Positions 55,090-63,976 of a stretch of 64,000 nt of DNA are shown piece after piece. The stretch covers positions 124,001-188,000 of the forward strand of contig NZ_BEWC01000006.1 of NCBI RefSeq assembly GCF_003112575.1, read 5' to 3'. The number at the start of each line of letters is the position of its first letter. Position 1 is the stretch's first letter. The notes beneath the pieces are model-generated. The model did no database searches. It saw only the letters and a list, made by a program, of their open reading frames with translations, and was not told where the DNA came from. The DNA is from Streptomyces ardesiacus (GTDB lineage Bacteria; Actinomycetota; Actinomycetes; Streptomycetales; Streptomycetaceae). The translations under genes were made by a program, and so were the position numbers.

Positions 55090-58000
55090 CTACTTCTCGG
55101 TGACGCCCGCCGAGTCGAACGTCGCCACCTCGTGCATGGCCCGCGCGGTGCTCTGCACCATCGGGAGCGCCAGCAGCGCGCCGGTGCCCTCCCCCAGGCG
55201 GAGGTCCAGGTCGACCAGCGGACGCAGGCCCAGCTTGTTGAGCGCGGCGACGTGGCCGGGCTCGGCGCTGCGGTGGCCGGCGATGCAGGCCGCGAGGACC
55301 TCGGGAGCGATCGCGCGGGCCACCAGGGCGGCGGCGCCGGCGCTGACGCCGTCGAGGATCACCGGGGTGCGCAGGGAGGCGCCGCCGAGCAGCAGGCCGA
55401 CCATGGCCGCGTGTTCGAAGCCGCCGACCGCCGCGAGCACGCCGATCGGGTCGGCGGGGTCCGGCTGGTGGAGTTCGAGGGCGCGGCGGACCACCTCGGT
55501 CTTGCGGGCCAGCGTCTCGTCGTTGATACCGGTGCCGCGGCCGGTGACCTCGGCCGGGTCGGCGCCGGTGAACACGGAGATGAGCGCGGCCGACGCGGTG
55601 GTGTTCGCGATGCCCATCTCGCCGGTGAGCAGGGCCTTGTTGCCGGCCGCCACCAGGTCGCGGGCGGTCTCGATGCCGACCTCGATGGCCTGCTTGGCCT
55701 CCTCGCGGGTCATCGCGGCGCCGGTGGTCATGTCGGACGTGCCCGCGCGGACCTTGCGCGGGAGCAGGCCCGGCGTGGCGGGCAGGTCGGTGGCGACGCC
55801 GACGTCCACGACGCACACCTCGGCACCGACCTGGGTGGCGAAGGCGTTGCAGACGGCTCCCCCGCCCAGGAAGTTGGCCACCATCTGGGCGGTGACCTCC
55901 TGCGGCCACGGGGTGACGCCCTGGGCGTGCACGCCGTGGTCACCGGCGAAGACCGCGACGGCCGCGGGCTCCGGGACGGGCGGCGGGCACTGCCGGGACA
56001 GCCCGGAGAGCTGGGCGGAGATGATCTCCAGCATGCCGAGCGCGCCGGCCGGCTTGGTCATCCGCTTCTGCCGCTCCCAGGCCTCGCCGAGCGCCTTGGC
56101 GTCCAGCGGGCGGATCTGCGCGACGGTCTCGGCGAGCAGGTCGTGCGGCGCCTCGCCGGGCAGGGCGCGGCGGCCGTACGTCTCCTCGTGGACCACCCAG
56201 GACAGCGGGCGGCGCTTGGACCAGCCGGCCTGCATCAGCTCGGGCTCGTCCGGAAACTCGTCGACGTATCCGACGCACAGGTAGGCGACGACGTCCAGGT
56301 GTTCGGGCAGGCCGAGGGCGCGGACCATCTCGCGCTCGTCGAAGAAGCTGACCCAGCCGACGCCGAGGCCCTCGGCGCGGGCGGCGAGCCAGAGGTTCTC
56401 GACGGCGAGCGCGGAGGAGTACGGCGCCATCTGCGGCTGCGTGTGGCGGCCCAGGGTGTGCCGGCCGCCGCGGGTCGGGTCGGCGGTGACGACGATGTTG
56501 ACCGGGGTGTCGAGGATGGCCTCGATCTTCAGTTCCTTGAACTGCTTGGCCCGGCCCTTGGGCAGCGACTTCGCGTACGCGTCGCGCTGGCGCATCGCCA
56601 GTTCGTGCATGGCGCGACGGGTGTCGGCGCTGCGGATGACGACGAAGTCCCACGGCTGCGAGTGGCCGACGGAGGGCGCGGTGTGCGCGGCCTCCAGGAC
56701 GCGGAGCAGCACCTCGTGCGGGATGGGGTCGCTGCGGAAGCCGTTGCGGATGTCGCGGCGCTCGCGCATGACCTTCAGTACGGCCTCGCGCTCGGCGTCG
56801 TCGTAGGCGGGGGCCGCGGGGCCGGCGGGCCGTCGTGCCTCCGCGGCGGCGGCCGTGCCGGCGTCGTGCGCGGGTTCCTGCGGCGCGGGGGCTTCCTGCC
56901 CGGCGGGGACGTCCGGGGTGGCCGTGGGCGCCGGGTGCGTCGCCCCGGGCGCGTCCGCCGCGTGGTCTTCCTGACCGGCGCCGCGGGTGTCCAGGTCGTC
57001 GGCGCTCTGGAGGACTCCGGGGCCGGACTCGCGCGGTGCGGGTACGGCGGCCTGCTCCGGGGCCGGGGCCTCCGGCGGGACCAGTACGGACTCGGGCGGC
57101 GTGGGCGCGAGGTGCGGGGTGGTGGGCACCTGGGCGCCGTCGACGGGCACGAACCGGCCGACGGGCTGCTCGGGGTGCGTTTGAGGGGCGGCGGCCTGGG
57201 CCGGTGCGGGCTGCGGCTCCGCCGCGGGGGCGCCGGTGGGGGCCGGGGCGGTCCCGACGGGCTGCTCGGGGTGCGCTTGCGGGGCAGCGGGATCGTGCGT
57301 GCCCTCGGCCGCGGTCAGCTCCTGCTCGTGCGCGGGCTCCTGCTCCTGCTTTTGCCGTACGCCGGTGTCCGCGAGGGACTGGGGGCCCTGGGCGGGCTGC
57401 GCGGGCGCGGGCTGCTCCTGGACCGGGGGCGCGGGCTGCTGCGGGGCCTCCGGGGCGGGGTCGGGGACGGCCGCTTCGGGCGCCGCTCCGGCCTCGGGCA
57501 CGGGCGTCGCCTGCGCGTCGGCACCCGCGGCCTCGGCGACCGCGGGTTCGGGCACCTCGGGCCCGGGAGTCCCGGACGGTGCGGCTTCCTGCGGCGCGGG
57601 GGCCTCGGCGGCGTCGGGGGCGTCGGCCGCCTGGGGCTCCGCGCTTCCCTCCGATGCGTCGGCCGGTGACGCCTCCGGTGCCGACTGCTGCTCGGGGATC
57701 TCCTGGGCCTCCGGGGCGGGCTCGGCCCCGGGCGTGGCGGCGACCGCCTCGGGGGCCTGCACGGCCTCCTGGACCGGAGCCGGTGCGGCTGCGTGTACGG
57801 GGGCGGCGGCCTGCTGGGCGTCGGCGTCCGGGGCCGGGGCCGCGACGGCTTCCTCCGGCACCCCGTGCCCGGCCGCTTCACCCTGCTCGGGCTGTTCGGG
57901 CTGTTCCACCTGCTCGGCCTGCACGGCCTGGACCTCCGGCTCGGGCCGGTCACCCGGCACGGCCTCCCCGGCCTGCCGGGGCTCGGCCACCTGCTCGACC

Positions 58001-58761
58001 GGCGCCGCTTGTTCGGTCTGCGCCTGTTCGGTCCGCGCCGCCTGCGGTGCGGGCTCCTCGGGGGATGCGCCCGGCTCACCGTCGGCCGTCGTCGTGGCCG
58101 TTGTGCCCGTCGCCGCCACGGCCTCCGTCGCCACGCGGGTGACGAGCGCCTGGGCCGCGCCCTCCGGCTCGGCTGCCTGCTCCGGTACCGGAACAACCGT
58201 TTCCGCATGCCCCGCCCCGGCGGGCACCGGCGCCTCCGGTGCCTGCGGCGCCGGCTGCGGACCCCAGGGCGCCGCCGCCTGCGGGGCCGCCGCGGCGGCC
58301 TGCGGGACGTCGAGGTACTCGGGTCCGACGGTCGGCGGGCCGGGCTGCCGTACCGGCACGTCGGCGGGGCCGCGGTCGGCGAGGGAGCGGACCGGGCTCG
58401 CGGAGGTGTCCGGGATCGGCGGGCCGAGGTGGAGGGGCCGTCGCGGCGGGACCGGGGCCGACGCGGTGTCCTGCGCCGGGTCGGGCAGGCGGACGCCGCC
58501 GAGGTCGACCGAGCCGCTGTCGCGGCCGGACATCTCGTGCGGGCCGGGCTGGTGGACGGTCTCGACGACCGGCTCCGGCGCCGGCGGCGCGACCTCGTTG
58601 CCCCAGGCACTCTGGGCTCCCGGCAGCAACAACAGGTCCTCGTCCTCGGCGGTGGCCTCGGAGAGGTAGGTGTACGCGCCGGGTGCGGGGACGCCCGGCT
58701 GCTCCACCATGCCTGCGTTCTCCGGCAGCCCCTCGCCCGGGATCTGGCCGGTGTCGGTCAT
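55090..58761 (-). CDS. cobT: BluB-CobT fusion: DMB synthase plus nicotinate-nucleotide:DMB phosphoribosyltransferase, with long disordered N-terminus
   Basis: A 1223-residue protein. Residues 1 to about 650 are low-complexity Pro/Ala/Glu/Gln (repeats such as HPEQPVG, EQVEQPEQPEQ). About 650-865 is a flavin-dependent BluB-type domain (MRERRDIRNGFRSDPIP; PSVGHSQPWDFVVIR; EGLGVGWVSFFD) that makes 5,6-dimethylbenzimidazole. About 874-1223 is CobT (RMTKPAGALGMLE, AVAVFAGDHGVHAQGV, MGIANTTASAAL, and RLGEGTGALLALP with the catalytic Glu). Start ATG 58761 has GAGGGG six bases upstream. The two enzymes make and activate the lower ligand, so the fusion would channel DMB. Confidence 0.9.
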   Translation of the reverse strand: MTDTGQIPGEGLPENAGMVEQPGVPAPGAYTYLSEATAEDEDLLLLPGAQSAWGNEVAPPAPEPVVETVHQPGPHEMSGRDSGSVDLGGVRLPDPAQDTASAPVPPRRPLHLGPPIPDTSASPVRSLADRGPADVPVRQPGPPTVGPEYLDVPQAAAAAPQAAAPWGPQPAPQAPEAPVPAGAGHAETVVPVPEQAAEPEGAAQALVTRVATEAVAATGTTATTTADGEPGASPEEPAPQAARTEQAQTEQAAPVEQVAEPRQAGEAVPGDRPEPEVQAVQAEQVEQPEQPEQGEAAGHGVPEEAVAAPAPDADAQQAAAPVHAAAPAPVQEAVQAPEAVAATPGAEPAPEAQEIPEQQSAPEASPADASEGSAEPQAADAPDAAEAPAPQEAAPSGTPGPEVPEPAVAEAAGADAQATPVPEAGAAPEAAVPDPAPEAPQQPAPPVQEQPAPAQPAQGPQSLADTGVRQKQEQEPAHEQELTAAEGTHDPAAPQAHPEQPVGTAPAPTGAPAAEPQPAPAQAAAPQTHPEQPVGRFVPVDGAQVPTTPHLAPTPPESVLVPPEAPAPEQAAVPAPRESGPGVLQSADDLDTRGAGQEDHAADAPGATHPAPTATPDVPAGQEAPAPQEPAHDAGTAAAAEARRPAGPAAPAYDDAEREAVLKVMRERRDIRNGFRSDPIPHEVLLRVLEAAHTAPSVGHSQPWDFVVIRSADTRRAMHELAMRQRDAYAKSLPKGRAKQFKELKIEAILDTPVNIVVTADPTRGGRHTLGRHTQPQMAPYSSALAVENLWLAARAEGLGVGWVSFFDEREMVRALGLPEHLDVVAYLCVGYVDEFPDEPELMQAGWSKRRPLSWVVHEETYGRRALPGEAPHDLLAETVAQIRPLDAKALGEAWERQKRMTKPAGALGMLEIISAQLSGLSRQCPPPVPEPAAVAVFAGDHGVHAQGVTPWPQEVTAQMVANFLGGGAVCNAFATQVGAEVCVVDVGVATDLPATPGLLPRKVRAGTSDMTTGAAMTREEAKQAIEVGIETARDLVAAGNKALLTGEMGIANTTASAALISVFTGADPAEVTGRGTGINDETLARKTEVVRRALELHQPDPADPIGVLAAVGGFEHAAMVGLLLGGASLRTPVILDGVSAGAAALVARAIAPEVLAACIAGHRSAEPGHVAALNKLGLRPLVDLDLRLGEGTGALLALPMVQSTARAMHEVATFDSAGVTEK

Positions 58762-59134
58762 GCGTAACCCCTCGCCCATCGGTTAGTGCTTCTACGACCA
58801 GCTCACCCGGGACGGCGCACCGACCGCCCCACAGTGAAGAACGAGCGTGCGTGCCCAGCGGCACGAACGACCCGCAGGAAAAGACGACAAAGCCATTCAG
58901 TGGCATTGTCGCGGCCGTTCCCCCGCCGCGACAGCTTGATCCGCGACGGCCCGCTGTGGACTGCGCCACGTTGCGCGTCCTCCGGTTCTGCCGTACCACA
59001 CCCGCCCCGGCAGGAACGGCTTTTTACGGACATCGCCCGACGAACTGCCGGGTGTCCGCACGCGGTACAACAATCCGCCAGCCTACCCCGCGCGGTATGA
59101 ACAACCGATCACGGGGCGCGGTCGCCGACGGTCC
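58762..59134 (-). other. 373-base leader between cobL and the bluB-cobT fusion
   Basis: No gene is supported here. On the minus strand a hairpin (58885-58911: CGACAA and GCCA arms with one mismatch, 5-base loop) is followed by TCTTTTCC, and its loop strand contains GCCACTG, identical to the core B12-box heptamer. Other conserved cobalamin-riboswitch parts could not be recognised, so I do not call a riboswitch. Confidence 0.35.
58885..58911 (-). terminator. leader hairpin with following T-rich tract
   Basis: Stem CGACAA-N-GCCA / TGGC-N-TTGTCG with a T-T mismatch (minus strand), loop CTGAA, then TCTTTTCC. It lies 124 bases before the bluB-cobT start and 224 bases after the cobL stop. It could be a terminator for cobL or an attenuator for the fusion gene. 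Confidence 0.4.
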
Positions 59135-60361
59135 TCAGCGGGGCGCTTCGCGCCGCACGATCTCTCCGCTGAGCAGGAAGGCGACGCTCCGCTCCGTCTC
59201 CGTCCAGGCCCGGGTGTCGAGTCCCACCGACTGCAGCAGGGCGCACTCGACGCGGTAGCCGTGCTCCGTCAGGTCCCTGCCCACGAGTTCGGCCTCGTCG
59301 CGGGTCGCGGCGTGCGCGACGATGCGCTGGGGGCGGCGGTCGGCGACCGCGGAGACCACGGCCGCGCCTCCGCCGCCGACGCGGACGACGTCCGGTTCGG
59401 GCAGGTTCTCCAGGACGTGGGGCGCGGTGCCGTGCACGGTCTGGAGCTGGACGCCGAAGCGCCGCGCGGTGGCCTCGGTGCGCGCGCAGGCGTCCCGGTC
59501 CCGGTCGACGGCGATGACGGCGGCGCCGGCCCGGGCGGCCTCGGTGGCGAAGGCGCCGCTGCCGCAGCCGATGTCCCACACGAGGTCGCCGAGGCGGGGC
59601 CCGAGCCGGGCGAGTTGGGCCGTGCGGAGCAGGTCGGTCTCGCCCTCGCCGAGGTCACCGTCGTAGGCCGTGGCGGGCAGGGACCAGCCGCGCGGCCCGG
59701 TGGCCGGGTCGCGTCCGGCGAACCAGCCGGCGCCGTCGCCCGCGGTGGCCGGGCCGGTGCTGCCGCCGGCCACGATGACCACGTTCGGGTCGCGCCAGGT
59801 GTGGTCGGCGGCCTTGTCGGAGGTGACGACGGTGACGCGTTCGCGGGTGGTGCCGAGTTCCTCGCAGATGACGAAGGTACGGTGCACGCCCTCCATCAGC
59901 AGCCCGAGTTCGGCCGGTCCGGCGCCCGGCGAGGTGAGGACGGCGACCTTGGTGTGGGCGCGGCACACGTTCACCGCGCGGCGCAGGGTCCGGGGGTGGG
60001 CGACGACCACCTGGGCGTCGTCCCAGGGCATTCCGGCGCGGGCGAAGGCGGCGGCCACGGAGGAGACGGCGGGGACGACCTCGACCTCGAGGCCGAACTC
60101 GGGGGCCCGCAGGGTGCGGACGACGCCGAAGAAGCCGGGGTCGCCGTCGGCCAGGACGACCGTCGTACCGCGGTGGGCGGCGAGGCGGCGCGCGGCGAGG
60201 GCGACGCTGCCGAGACGGATGCGTTCGGCGGCGGGCGGCACCTCGGGAAGTGCCAGGTGGTGTGCGGCGCCGGCCACCAGCGTGGCGGCACCCAGTGCGG
60301 AGCGTGCCGCGGCGGTCAGCGGCGAACCGTCCCAGCCGATCACCGTGACCCGGTCGGCCAT
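59135..60361 (-). CDS. cobL: precorrin-6Y C5,15-methyltransferase (decarboxylating)
   Basis: A 408-residue two-domain cobalamin enzyme. The N-terminal CbiE-type tetrapyrrole methylase domain (about 1-205) starts VTVIGWDGSPLT with VVLADGDPGFFGVVRTL. The C-terminal CbiT-type SAM-dependent domain (about 225-408) has LVWDIGCGSGAFATEAARAG (SAM loop) and VIAVDRDRDA. Together they methylate C5 and C15 and remove the C12 acetate carboxyl. It stands upstream of bluB-cobT on the same strand, with the 373-base gap between. Confidence 0.93.
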   Translation of the reverse strand: MADRVTVIGWDGSPLTAAARSALGAATLVAGAAHHLALPEVPPAAERIRLGSVALAARRLAAHRGTTVVLADGDPGFFGVVRTLRAPEFGLEVEVVPAVSSVAAAFARAGMPWDDAQVVVAHPRTLRRAVNVCRAHTKVAVLTSPGAGPAELGLLMEGVHRTFVICEELGTTRERVTVVTSDKAADHTWRDPNVVIVAGGSTGPATAGDGAGWFAGRDPATGPRGWSLPATAYDGDLGEGETDLLRTAQLARLGPRLGDLVWDIGCGSGAFATEAARAGAAVIAVDRDRDACARTEATARRFGVQLQTVHGTAPHVLENLPEPDVVRVGGGGAAVVSAVADRRPQRIVAHAATRDEAELVGRDLTEHGYRVECALLQSVGLDTRAWTETERSVAFLLSGEIVRREAPR

Positions 60362-60477
60362 CGTCGTCAGTCTCCAGGGTTTTCGCAGGTCGTGGTCGCG
60401 CGGTCCTCGCGGGCGCGCTCCGGGAGGTTACCCGGTGCGGCCTGGGCTCGGGTGGTGGCGCGGGTGGCCCCCGTGTA

Positions 60478-61116
60478 TCAGTTCCAGTCCGTGAAGGTGG
60501 TGAAACCGTCGGCGCCGGTCAGCTCTCCGGTGGCGCCTTCGAGGTCCTCCGGCAGCAGGCTCCACACGATGAAGTCGGTGCGTACGTCCGTCCAGACGCC
60601 GTCGTCGGTGCGTGCGCGCGCTATGCAGGCGCCGCGCAGGACGCCCTCGCTGATGCAGCCGATCTTCTGGGCGACCTGCTGGGAGGCGGTGTTGTCGGCG
60701 GCGGTGCGCAGCTCGACGCGTTCGAACTTCTGGTCGCCGAAGAGCCACTGGGCGGTGGCGAGCGCCGCCTCGGAGGCGTACCCCTCGCCCCGGGCCCAGG
60801 AGGCGACTATGTACGACAGCTCGGTGGAGCGCACGTGCCAGTTGGTCTTGGTCAGCTGGATGACGCCGACCAGTCGCTGGGTGAGGAACTCGGTGACCGC
60901 CAGGTCGAGTCCCCGGCCCGCGGTGCGCTCGGTGGGGGCGTACTCGCCGATCCAGGTGGCGGCGTTGGCCTCGGTGAAGGGCTGCGGGACGTGGGTCCAG
61001 GCGGCGACCTGCTCGTCGTTCATCATCGCGGCCAGCGCGGGGACGTCGTCCTCGTCGAGGGGGCGCAGCACCAACCGCTCCGTGCTGATGGAGATGTTGG
61101 GGAAGGTGCTTGTCAT
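60478..61116 (-). CDS. GNAT acetyltransferase (RimJ/RimL type)
   Basis: A 212-residue acetyltransferase. The RimJ/L opening ISTERLVLRPLDEDDVPALAA and the acetyl-CoA loop SWARGEGYASEAALATAQWL are clear, and RTAADNTASQQVAQKIGC follows. Substrate is unknown (protein N-termini or small amines). ATG 61116 has GGAGCG six bases upstream, which decides it over an in-frame ATG at 61197. Convergent relation with none; it lies between metQ and cobL on the same strand. Confidence 0.9.
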   Translation of the reverse strand: MTSTFPNISISTERLVLRPLDEDDVPALAAMMNDEQVAAWTHVPQPFTEANAATWIGEYAPTERTAGRGLDLAVTEFLTQRLVGVIQLTKTNWHVRSTELSYIVASWARGEGYASEAALATAQWLFGDQKFERVELRTAADNTASQQVAQKIGCISEGVLRGACIARARTDDGVWTDVRTDFIVWSLLPEDLEGATGELTGADGFTTFTDWN

Positions 61117-61194
61117 GCGCCGCTCCGTAACCTGTGTAACCGTCAGGGCCTGCTCGAACTGCCCAGCATGCAGCATGAAAGCACTCAACCACAC

Positions 61195-61232
61195 CACCGG
61201 GTCCGCCCCGCAGGCACGGAGCGGACCCGGTG
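61195..61232 (-). terminator. terminator of metNIQ
   Basis: A perfect 12-bp stem (CACCGGGTCCGC/GCGGACCCGGTG) with a 14-base loop begins 44 bases after the metQ stop. Confidence 0.7.
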
Positions 61233-61275
61233 GGTGACGCGGGGTCCGGCCCGGGCGAGCGGGCCGGTGCTTGGG

Positions 61276-62103
61276 TCAGAACGAGGGCAGGACCGCGCCG
61301 TCGTACTTGTCCTCGATGAACTTCTTCACCTCGGGCGAGTTGAGGAGCTTCGCGAGCTTCTCGACCCGCGGGTCGTCCTCGTGGCCCTCCTTCACGGCGA
61401 GGAGGTTGCTGTTCGGGTTGCCCTTGGCGCTCTCCAGGACGAGGGCGTCCTGGGCGGGCTTCAGGTCGGCCTCGATGGCGTAGTTGCCGTTGACCACCGC
61501 CGCGTCCACGTCGTCCAGGGAGCGCGGGGTCTGGGCCGCCTCCAGCTCCTTGAACTTGAGGTTCTTCGGGTTCTTGGTGACGTCCGCGGGGGTGGCCGCG
61601 GTGCCGACGCCGTCCTTGAGGCCGATGATCCCGTTGGCGGCGAGCAGCTGCAGCGCGCGGCCCTCGTTGACCGTGTCGTTGGGGACGGCGACGGTCGCAC
61701 CGCTCTTCAGGTCGTCGGCCTTCTTCACCTTGTGGGAGTAGAGGCCGAGGGGCTCCAGGTGCACGTCGACGACGGACACGATGTGCGTGCCGTTCTTCTT
61801 GTTGAAGTCGTCGAGGTAGGGCTGGGTCTGGAAGTAGTTGGCCCCCACGGAGCCGTCCTCCGTCGCCGTGTTCGGCGTGACGTAGTCGGTGAACTCCTTG
61901 ACCTCGAGGTCGAGGCCCGCCTTCTTCGCCAGGTTGTCCTTGACGTAGGTGAGGATCTCGGCGTGCGGGGTGGGGCTCGCGGCGACGACCAGCGGGCCGG
62001 AGGTGTCGGAGGCGGAGTCCTTGTCCGAGCCGCAGGCGCTCAGCCCGAGGGTGAGGGCTCCGGCGGCGAGGACGGCGGTGGTGATCTTGGCGGTGTTACG
62101 CAC
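61276..62103 (-). CDS. metQ: methionine ABC transporter substrate-binding lipoprotein
   Basis: A 275-residue NlpA-family binding protein. The signal peptide ends in the lipobox LSAC (Cys24). The mature part has the family patterns PHAEILTYVKDNLAKKAG, KEFTDYVTPNTA, NYFQTQPYLDDFN and LGLYSHKVK. GTG 62103 with AGGAAAGG eight bases upstream. Third gene of metN-metI-metQ; it captures methionine outside the membrane. Confidence 0.95.
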   Translation of the reverse strand: MRNTAKITTAVLAAGALTLGLSACGSDKDSASDTSGPLVVAASPTPHAEILTYVKDNLAKKAGLDLEVKEFTDYVTPNTATEDGSVGANYFQTQPYLDDFNKKNGTHIVSVVDVHLEPLGLYSHKVKKADDLKSGATVAVPNDTVNEGRALQLLAANGIIGLKDGVGTAATPADVTKNPKNLKFKELEAAQTPRSLDDVDAAVVNGNYAIEADLKPAQDALVLESAKGNPNSNLLAVKEGHEDDPRVEKLAKLLNSPEVKKFIEDKYDGAVLPSF

Positions 62104-62171
62104 GAAAAGTGCCTTTCCTGAGGTGGTGCCGCCCCGTCCGGGCGACGGACGGGGAGTCTTGGGGGGTCGGG

Positions 62172-62909
62172 TTACGCGACCTTGCTCACGTCGGCCGCGG
62201 CGGGCTCCTTGGCCCGGAGCAGCCGGAGCCGGGGCGCCGCACCGCCGCGTCCGCCGCGGCGGTGCAGGGTGCGGGCGGCGTAGTCGCCGGCGAACTGGAT
62301 GAGCGAGATGGCGACGGCGAGGAGCGCGACGGTGATCCACATGAAGCCGGGTTCGAAGCGCTGGTAGCCGTAGCGGACGGCCAGGTCGCCGAGGCCGCCG
62401 CCGCCGACGGTGCCGGCCATGGCGGAGTAGCCGATGAGGGCGATGACCGTGGTGGTGGTGGAGGCGATCAGCGAGGGCAGCGACTCGGGGACCAGGACCT
62501 TGCGCACGATGGTCCAGGTGTTGCCGCCCATGGACTGGACGGCCTCGACGAGCCCTCCGTCGACCTCGCGCACGGCGGTCTCGACGAGCCGGGCGAAGAA
62601 CGGGATGCCGCCGATGGCGAGCGGCACGATCGCGGCCTCGCTGCCGATGGTGGTGCCGGTGACCCAGCGGGTGAAGCTCATCAGCGCGACCATGAGGATG
62701 ATGAACGGCATCGAGCGGCCGATGTTGACGACCTGCCCGATGACCTTGTTGACCAGGACGTTCTGCAGCAGGCCGCCGCGGTCGGTGAGGACGAGGAGCA
62801 CGCCGAGCGGGAGCCCGAGGACCACGGCGATCACGGTGGACCAGCCGACCATGATCAGGGTCTCCCAGGAGGCCTGCTCCAGCAGCGGCTGCATCTGCGA
62901 CCAGGTCAC
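62172..62909 (-). CDS. metI: methionine ABC transporter permease
   Basis: A 245-residue membrane permease with five helices (VGWSTVIAVVLGLPLGVLLVL; MPFIILMVALMSF; AIVPLAIGGIPFF; the last near VALLAVAISLIQFA). The EAA-like coupling segment is VQSMGGNTWTIVRKVLVPESLPS. GTG 62909 overlaps the metN stop by four bases; metQ starts 68 bases after its stop. Confidence 0.95.
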   Translation of the reverse strand: MTWSQMQPLLEQASWETLIMVGWSTVIAVVLGLPLGVLLVLTDRGGLLQNVLVNKVIGQVVNIGRSMPFIILMVALMSFTRWVTGTTIGSEAAIVPLAIGGIPFFARLVETAVREVDGGLVEAVQSMGGNTWTIVRKVLVPESLPSLIASTTTTVIALIGYSAMAGTVGGGGLGDLAVRYGYQRFEPGFMWITVALLAVAISLIQFAGDYAARTLHRRGGRGGAAPRLRLLRAKEPAAADVSKVA

Positions 62910-63976
62910 TTGGCACCTTCCTTCACCAGCGGGCCCGGCGTGGCCGGTTCGTCGGGCGTCTCGTTCACCACGTCGATCTGCAGGCCCTGTTCGCGCAGGA
63001 AGCCGACGGGCACGACGTTGTCCTCGTAGCGGCCGGGCAGTTCGATGCGCATCCGGCCGACCTGGAGGCCGCCGACGGTGTCGATGGCGGCGCCGAGGAT
63101 CGAGATGTCGATGTTGTAGGTGCGCGAGAGCTGGGAGATGACGGGCTGGGTGGCGGCCTCGCCGTGGAAGGTGACGTCGAGGACGGTGCGGTCGTCCCCG
63201 GAGGCGTCGCCGCCGACCGGGAAGAGCGCGGCGGCCAGTTCGGAGCCCGGGGTGGCGAGGAGTTCGCCGACCGTGCCGGACTCGACGATGCGGCCCCGGT
63301 CCATGAGGGCGGCCGAGTCGCAGATGCTCTTGACGACGTCCATCTCGTGGGTGATGAGCAGGACGGTGAGTCCGAGCTGCCGGTTCAGGTCGCGCAGCAA
63401 CTGCAGGATGGAGCGGGTGGTCTCCGGGTCGAGGGCGCTGGTGGCCTCGTCGGAGAGCAGGACCTTGGGGTCGCCGGCCAGGGCGCGGGCGATGCCGACG
63501 CGCTGCTTCTGGCCGCCGGAGAGCTGGGCGGGGTAGGCCCTGGCCTTGTCGGCGAGACCGACGAGGTCGAGCAGCTCAAGCGCCTTGCGGGAACGTTCCT
63601 TCCCCGACCTGCCGAGGATCTCCAGCGGAAGTTCGACGTTGTCCTGCACGGTCCGCGAGGAGAGCAGGTTGAAGTGCTGGAAGACCATGCCGATACGGCT
63701 GCGCGCCTGCCGCAGCTCCCGGCCCGCGCGGGGGCCGCGCCCGGCCAGCGCGGTGAGGTCCTGGCCGGCGACGGTGACCGTGCCGGCGGTGGGGCGCTCC
63801 AGGAGGTTGACGCAGCGGATGAGCGAGGACTTGCCGGCGCCGGACTGGCCGATGACGCCGTACACCTCGCCCTCGCGGACGTGCAGGTCGACGCCGTCCA
63901 GGGCGGTGACCTCACGGCCGCGTGAACGATAGACCTTGGTCAGGCCCGATGTGGTGATCACGTGGGTTTCCGTCAC
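62906..63976 (-). CDS. metN: methionine ABC transporter ATP-binding protein
   Basis: A 356-residue ATPase. Walker A GQSGAGKSSL, signature LSGGQKQRVGIARAL, Walker B VLLSDEATSALDP, H-loop LLITHEMDV, and a C-terminal NIL regulatory domain (about 265-345, TFHGEAATQPVISQLS) that senses methionine. GTG 63976 is the first in-frame start that gives TETHVITTSGLTKVY. Its promoter lies outside the window, so any riboswitch upstream cannot be seen. Confidence 0.96.
   Translation of the reverse strand: MTETHVITTSGLTKVYRSRGREVTALDGVDLHVREGEVYGVIGQSGAGKSSLIRCVNLLERPTAGTVTVAGQDLTALAGRGPRAGRELRQARSRIGMVFQHFNLLSSRTVQDNVELPLEILGRSGKERSRKALELLDLVGLADKARAYPAQLSGGQKQRVGIARALAGDPKVLLSDEATSALDPETTRSILQLLRDLNRQLGLTVLLITHEMDVVKSICDSAALMDRGRIVESGTVGELLATPGSELAAALFPVGGDASGDDRTVLDVTFHGEAATQPVISQLSRTYNIDISILGAAIDTVGGLQVGRMRIELPGRYEDNVVPVGFLREQGLQIDVVNETPDEPATPGPLVKEGAK

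Noticed and set aside
53629..57669. 1346-residue plus-strand frame opposite the cobalamin genes
   Set aside because: It is antisense to three confident enzymes and has the usual low-complexity look of a reverse frame.
58762..59134. Cobalamin riboswitch call
   Set aside because: Only the GCCACTG core was found; the remaining conserved sequence blocks could not be recognised by eye.
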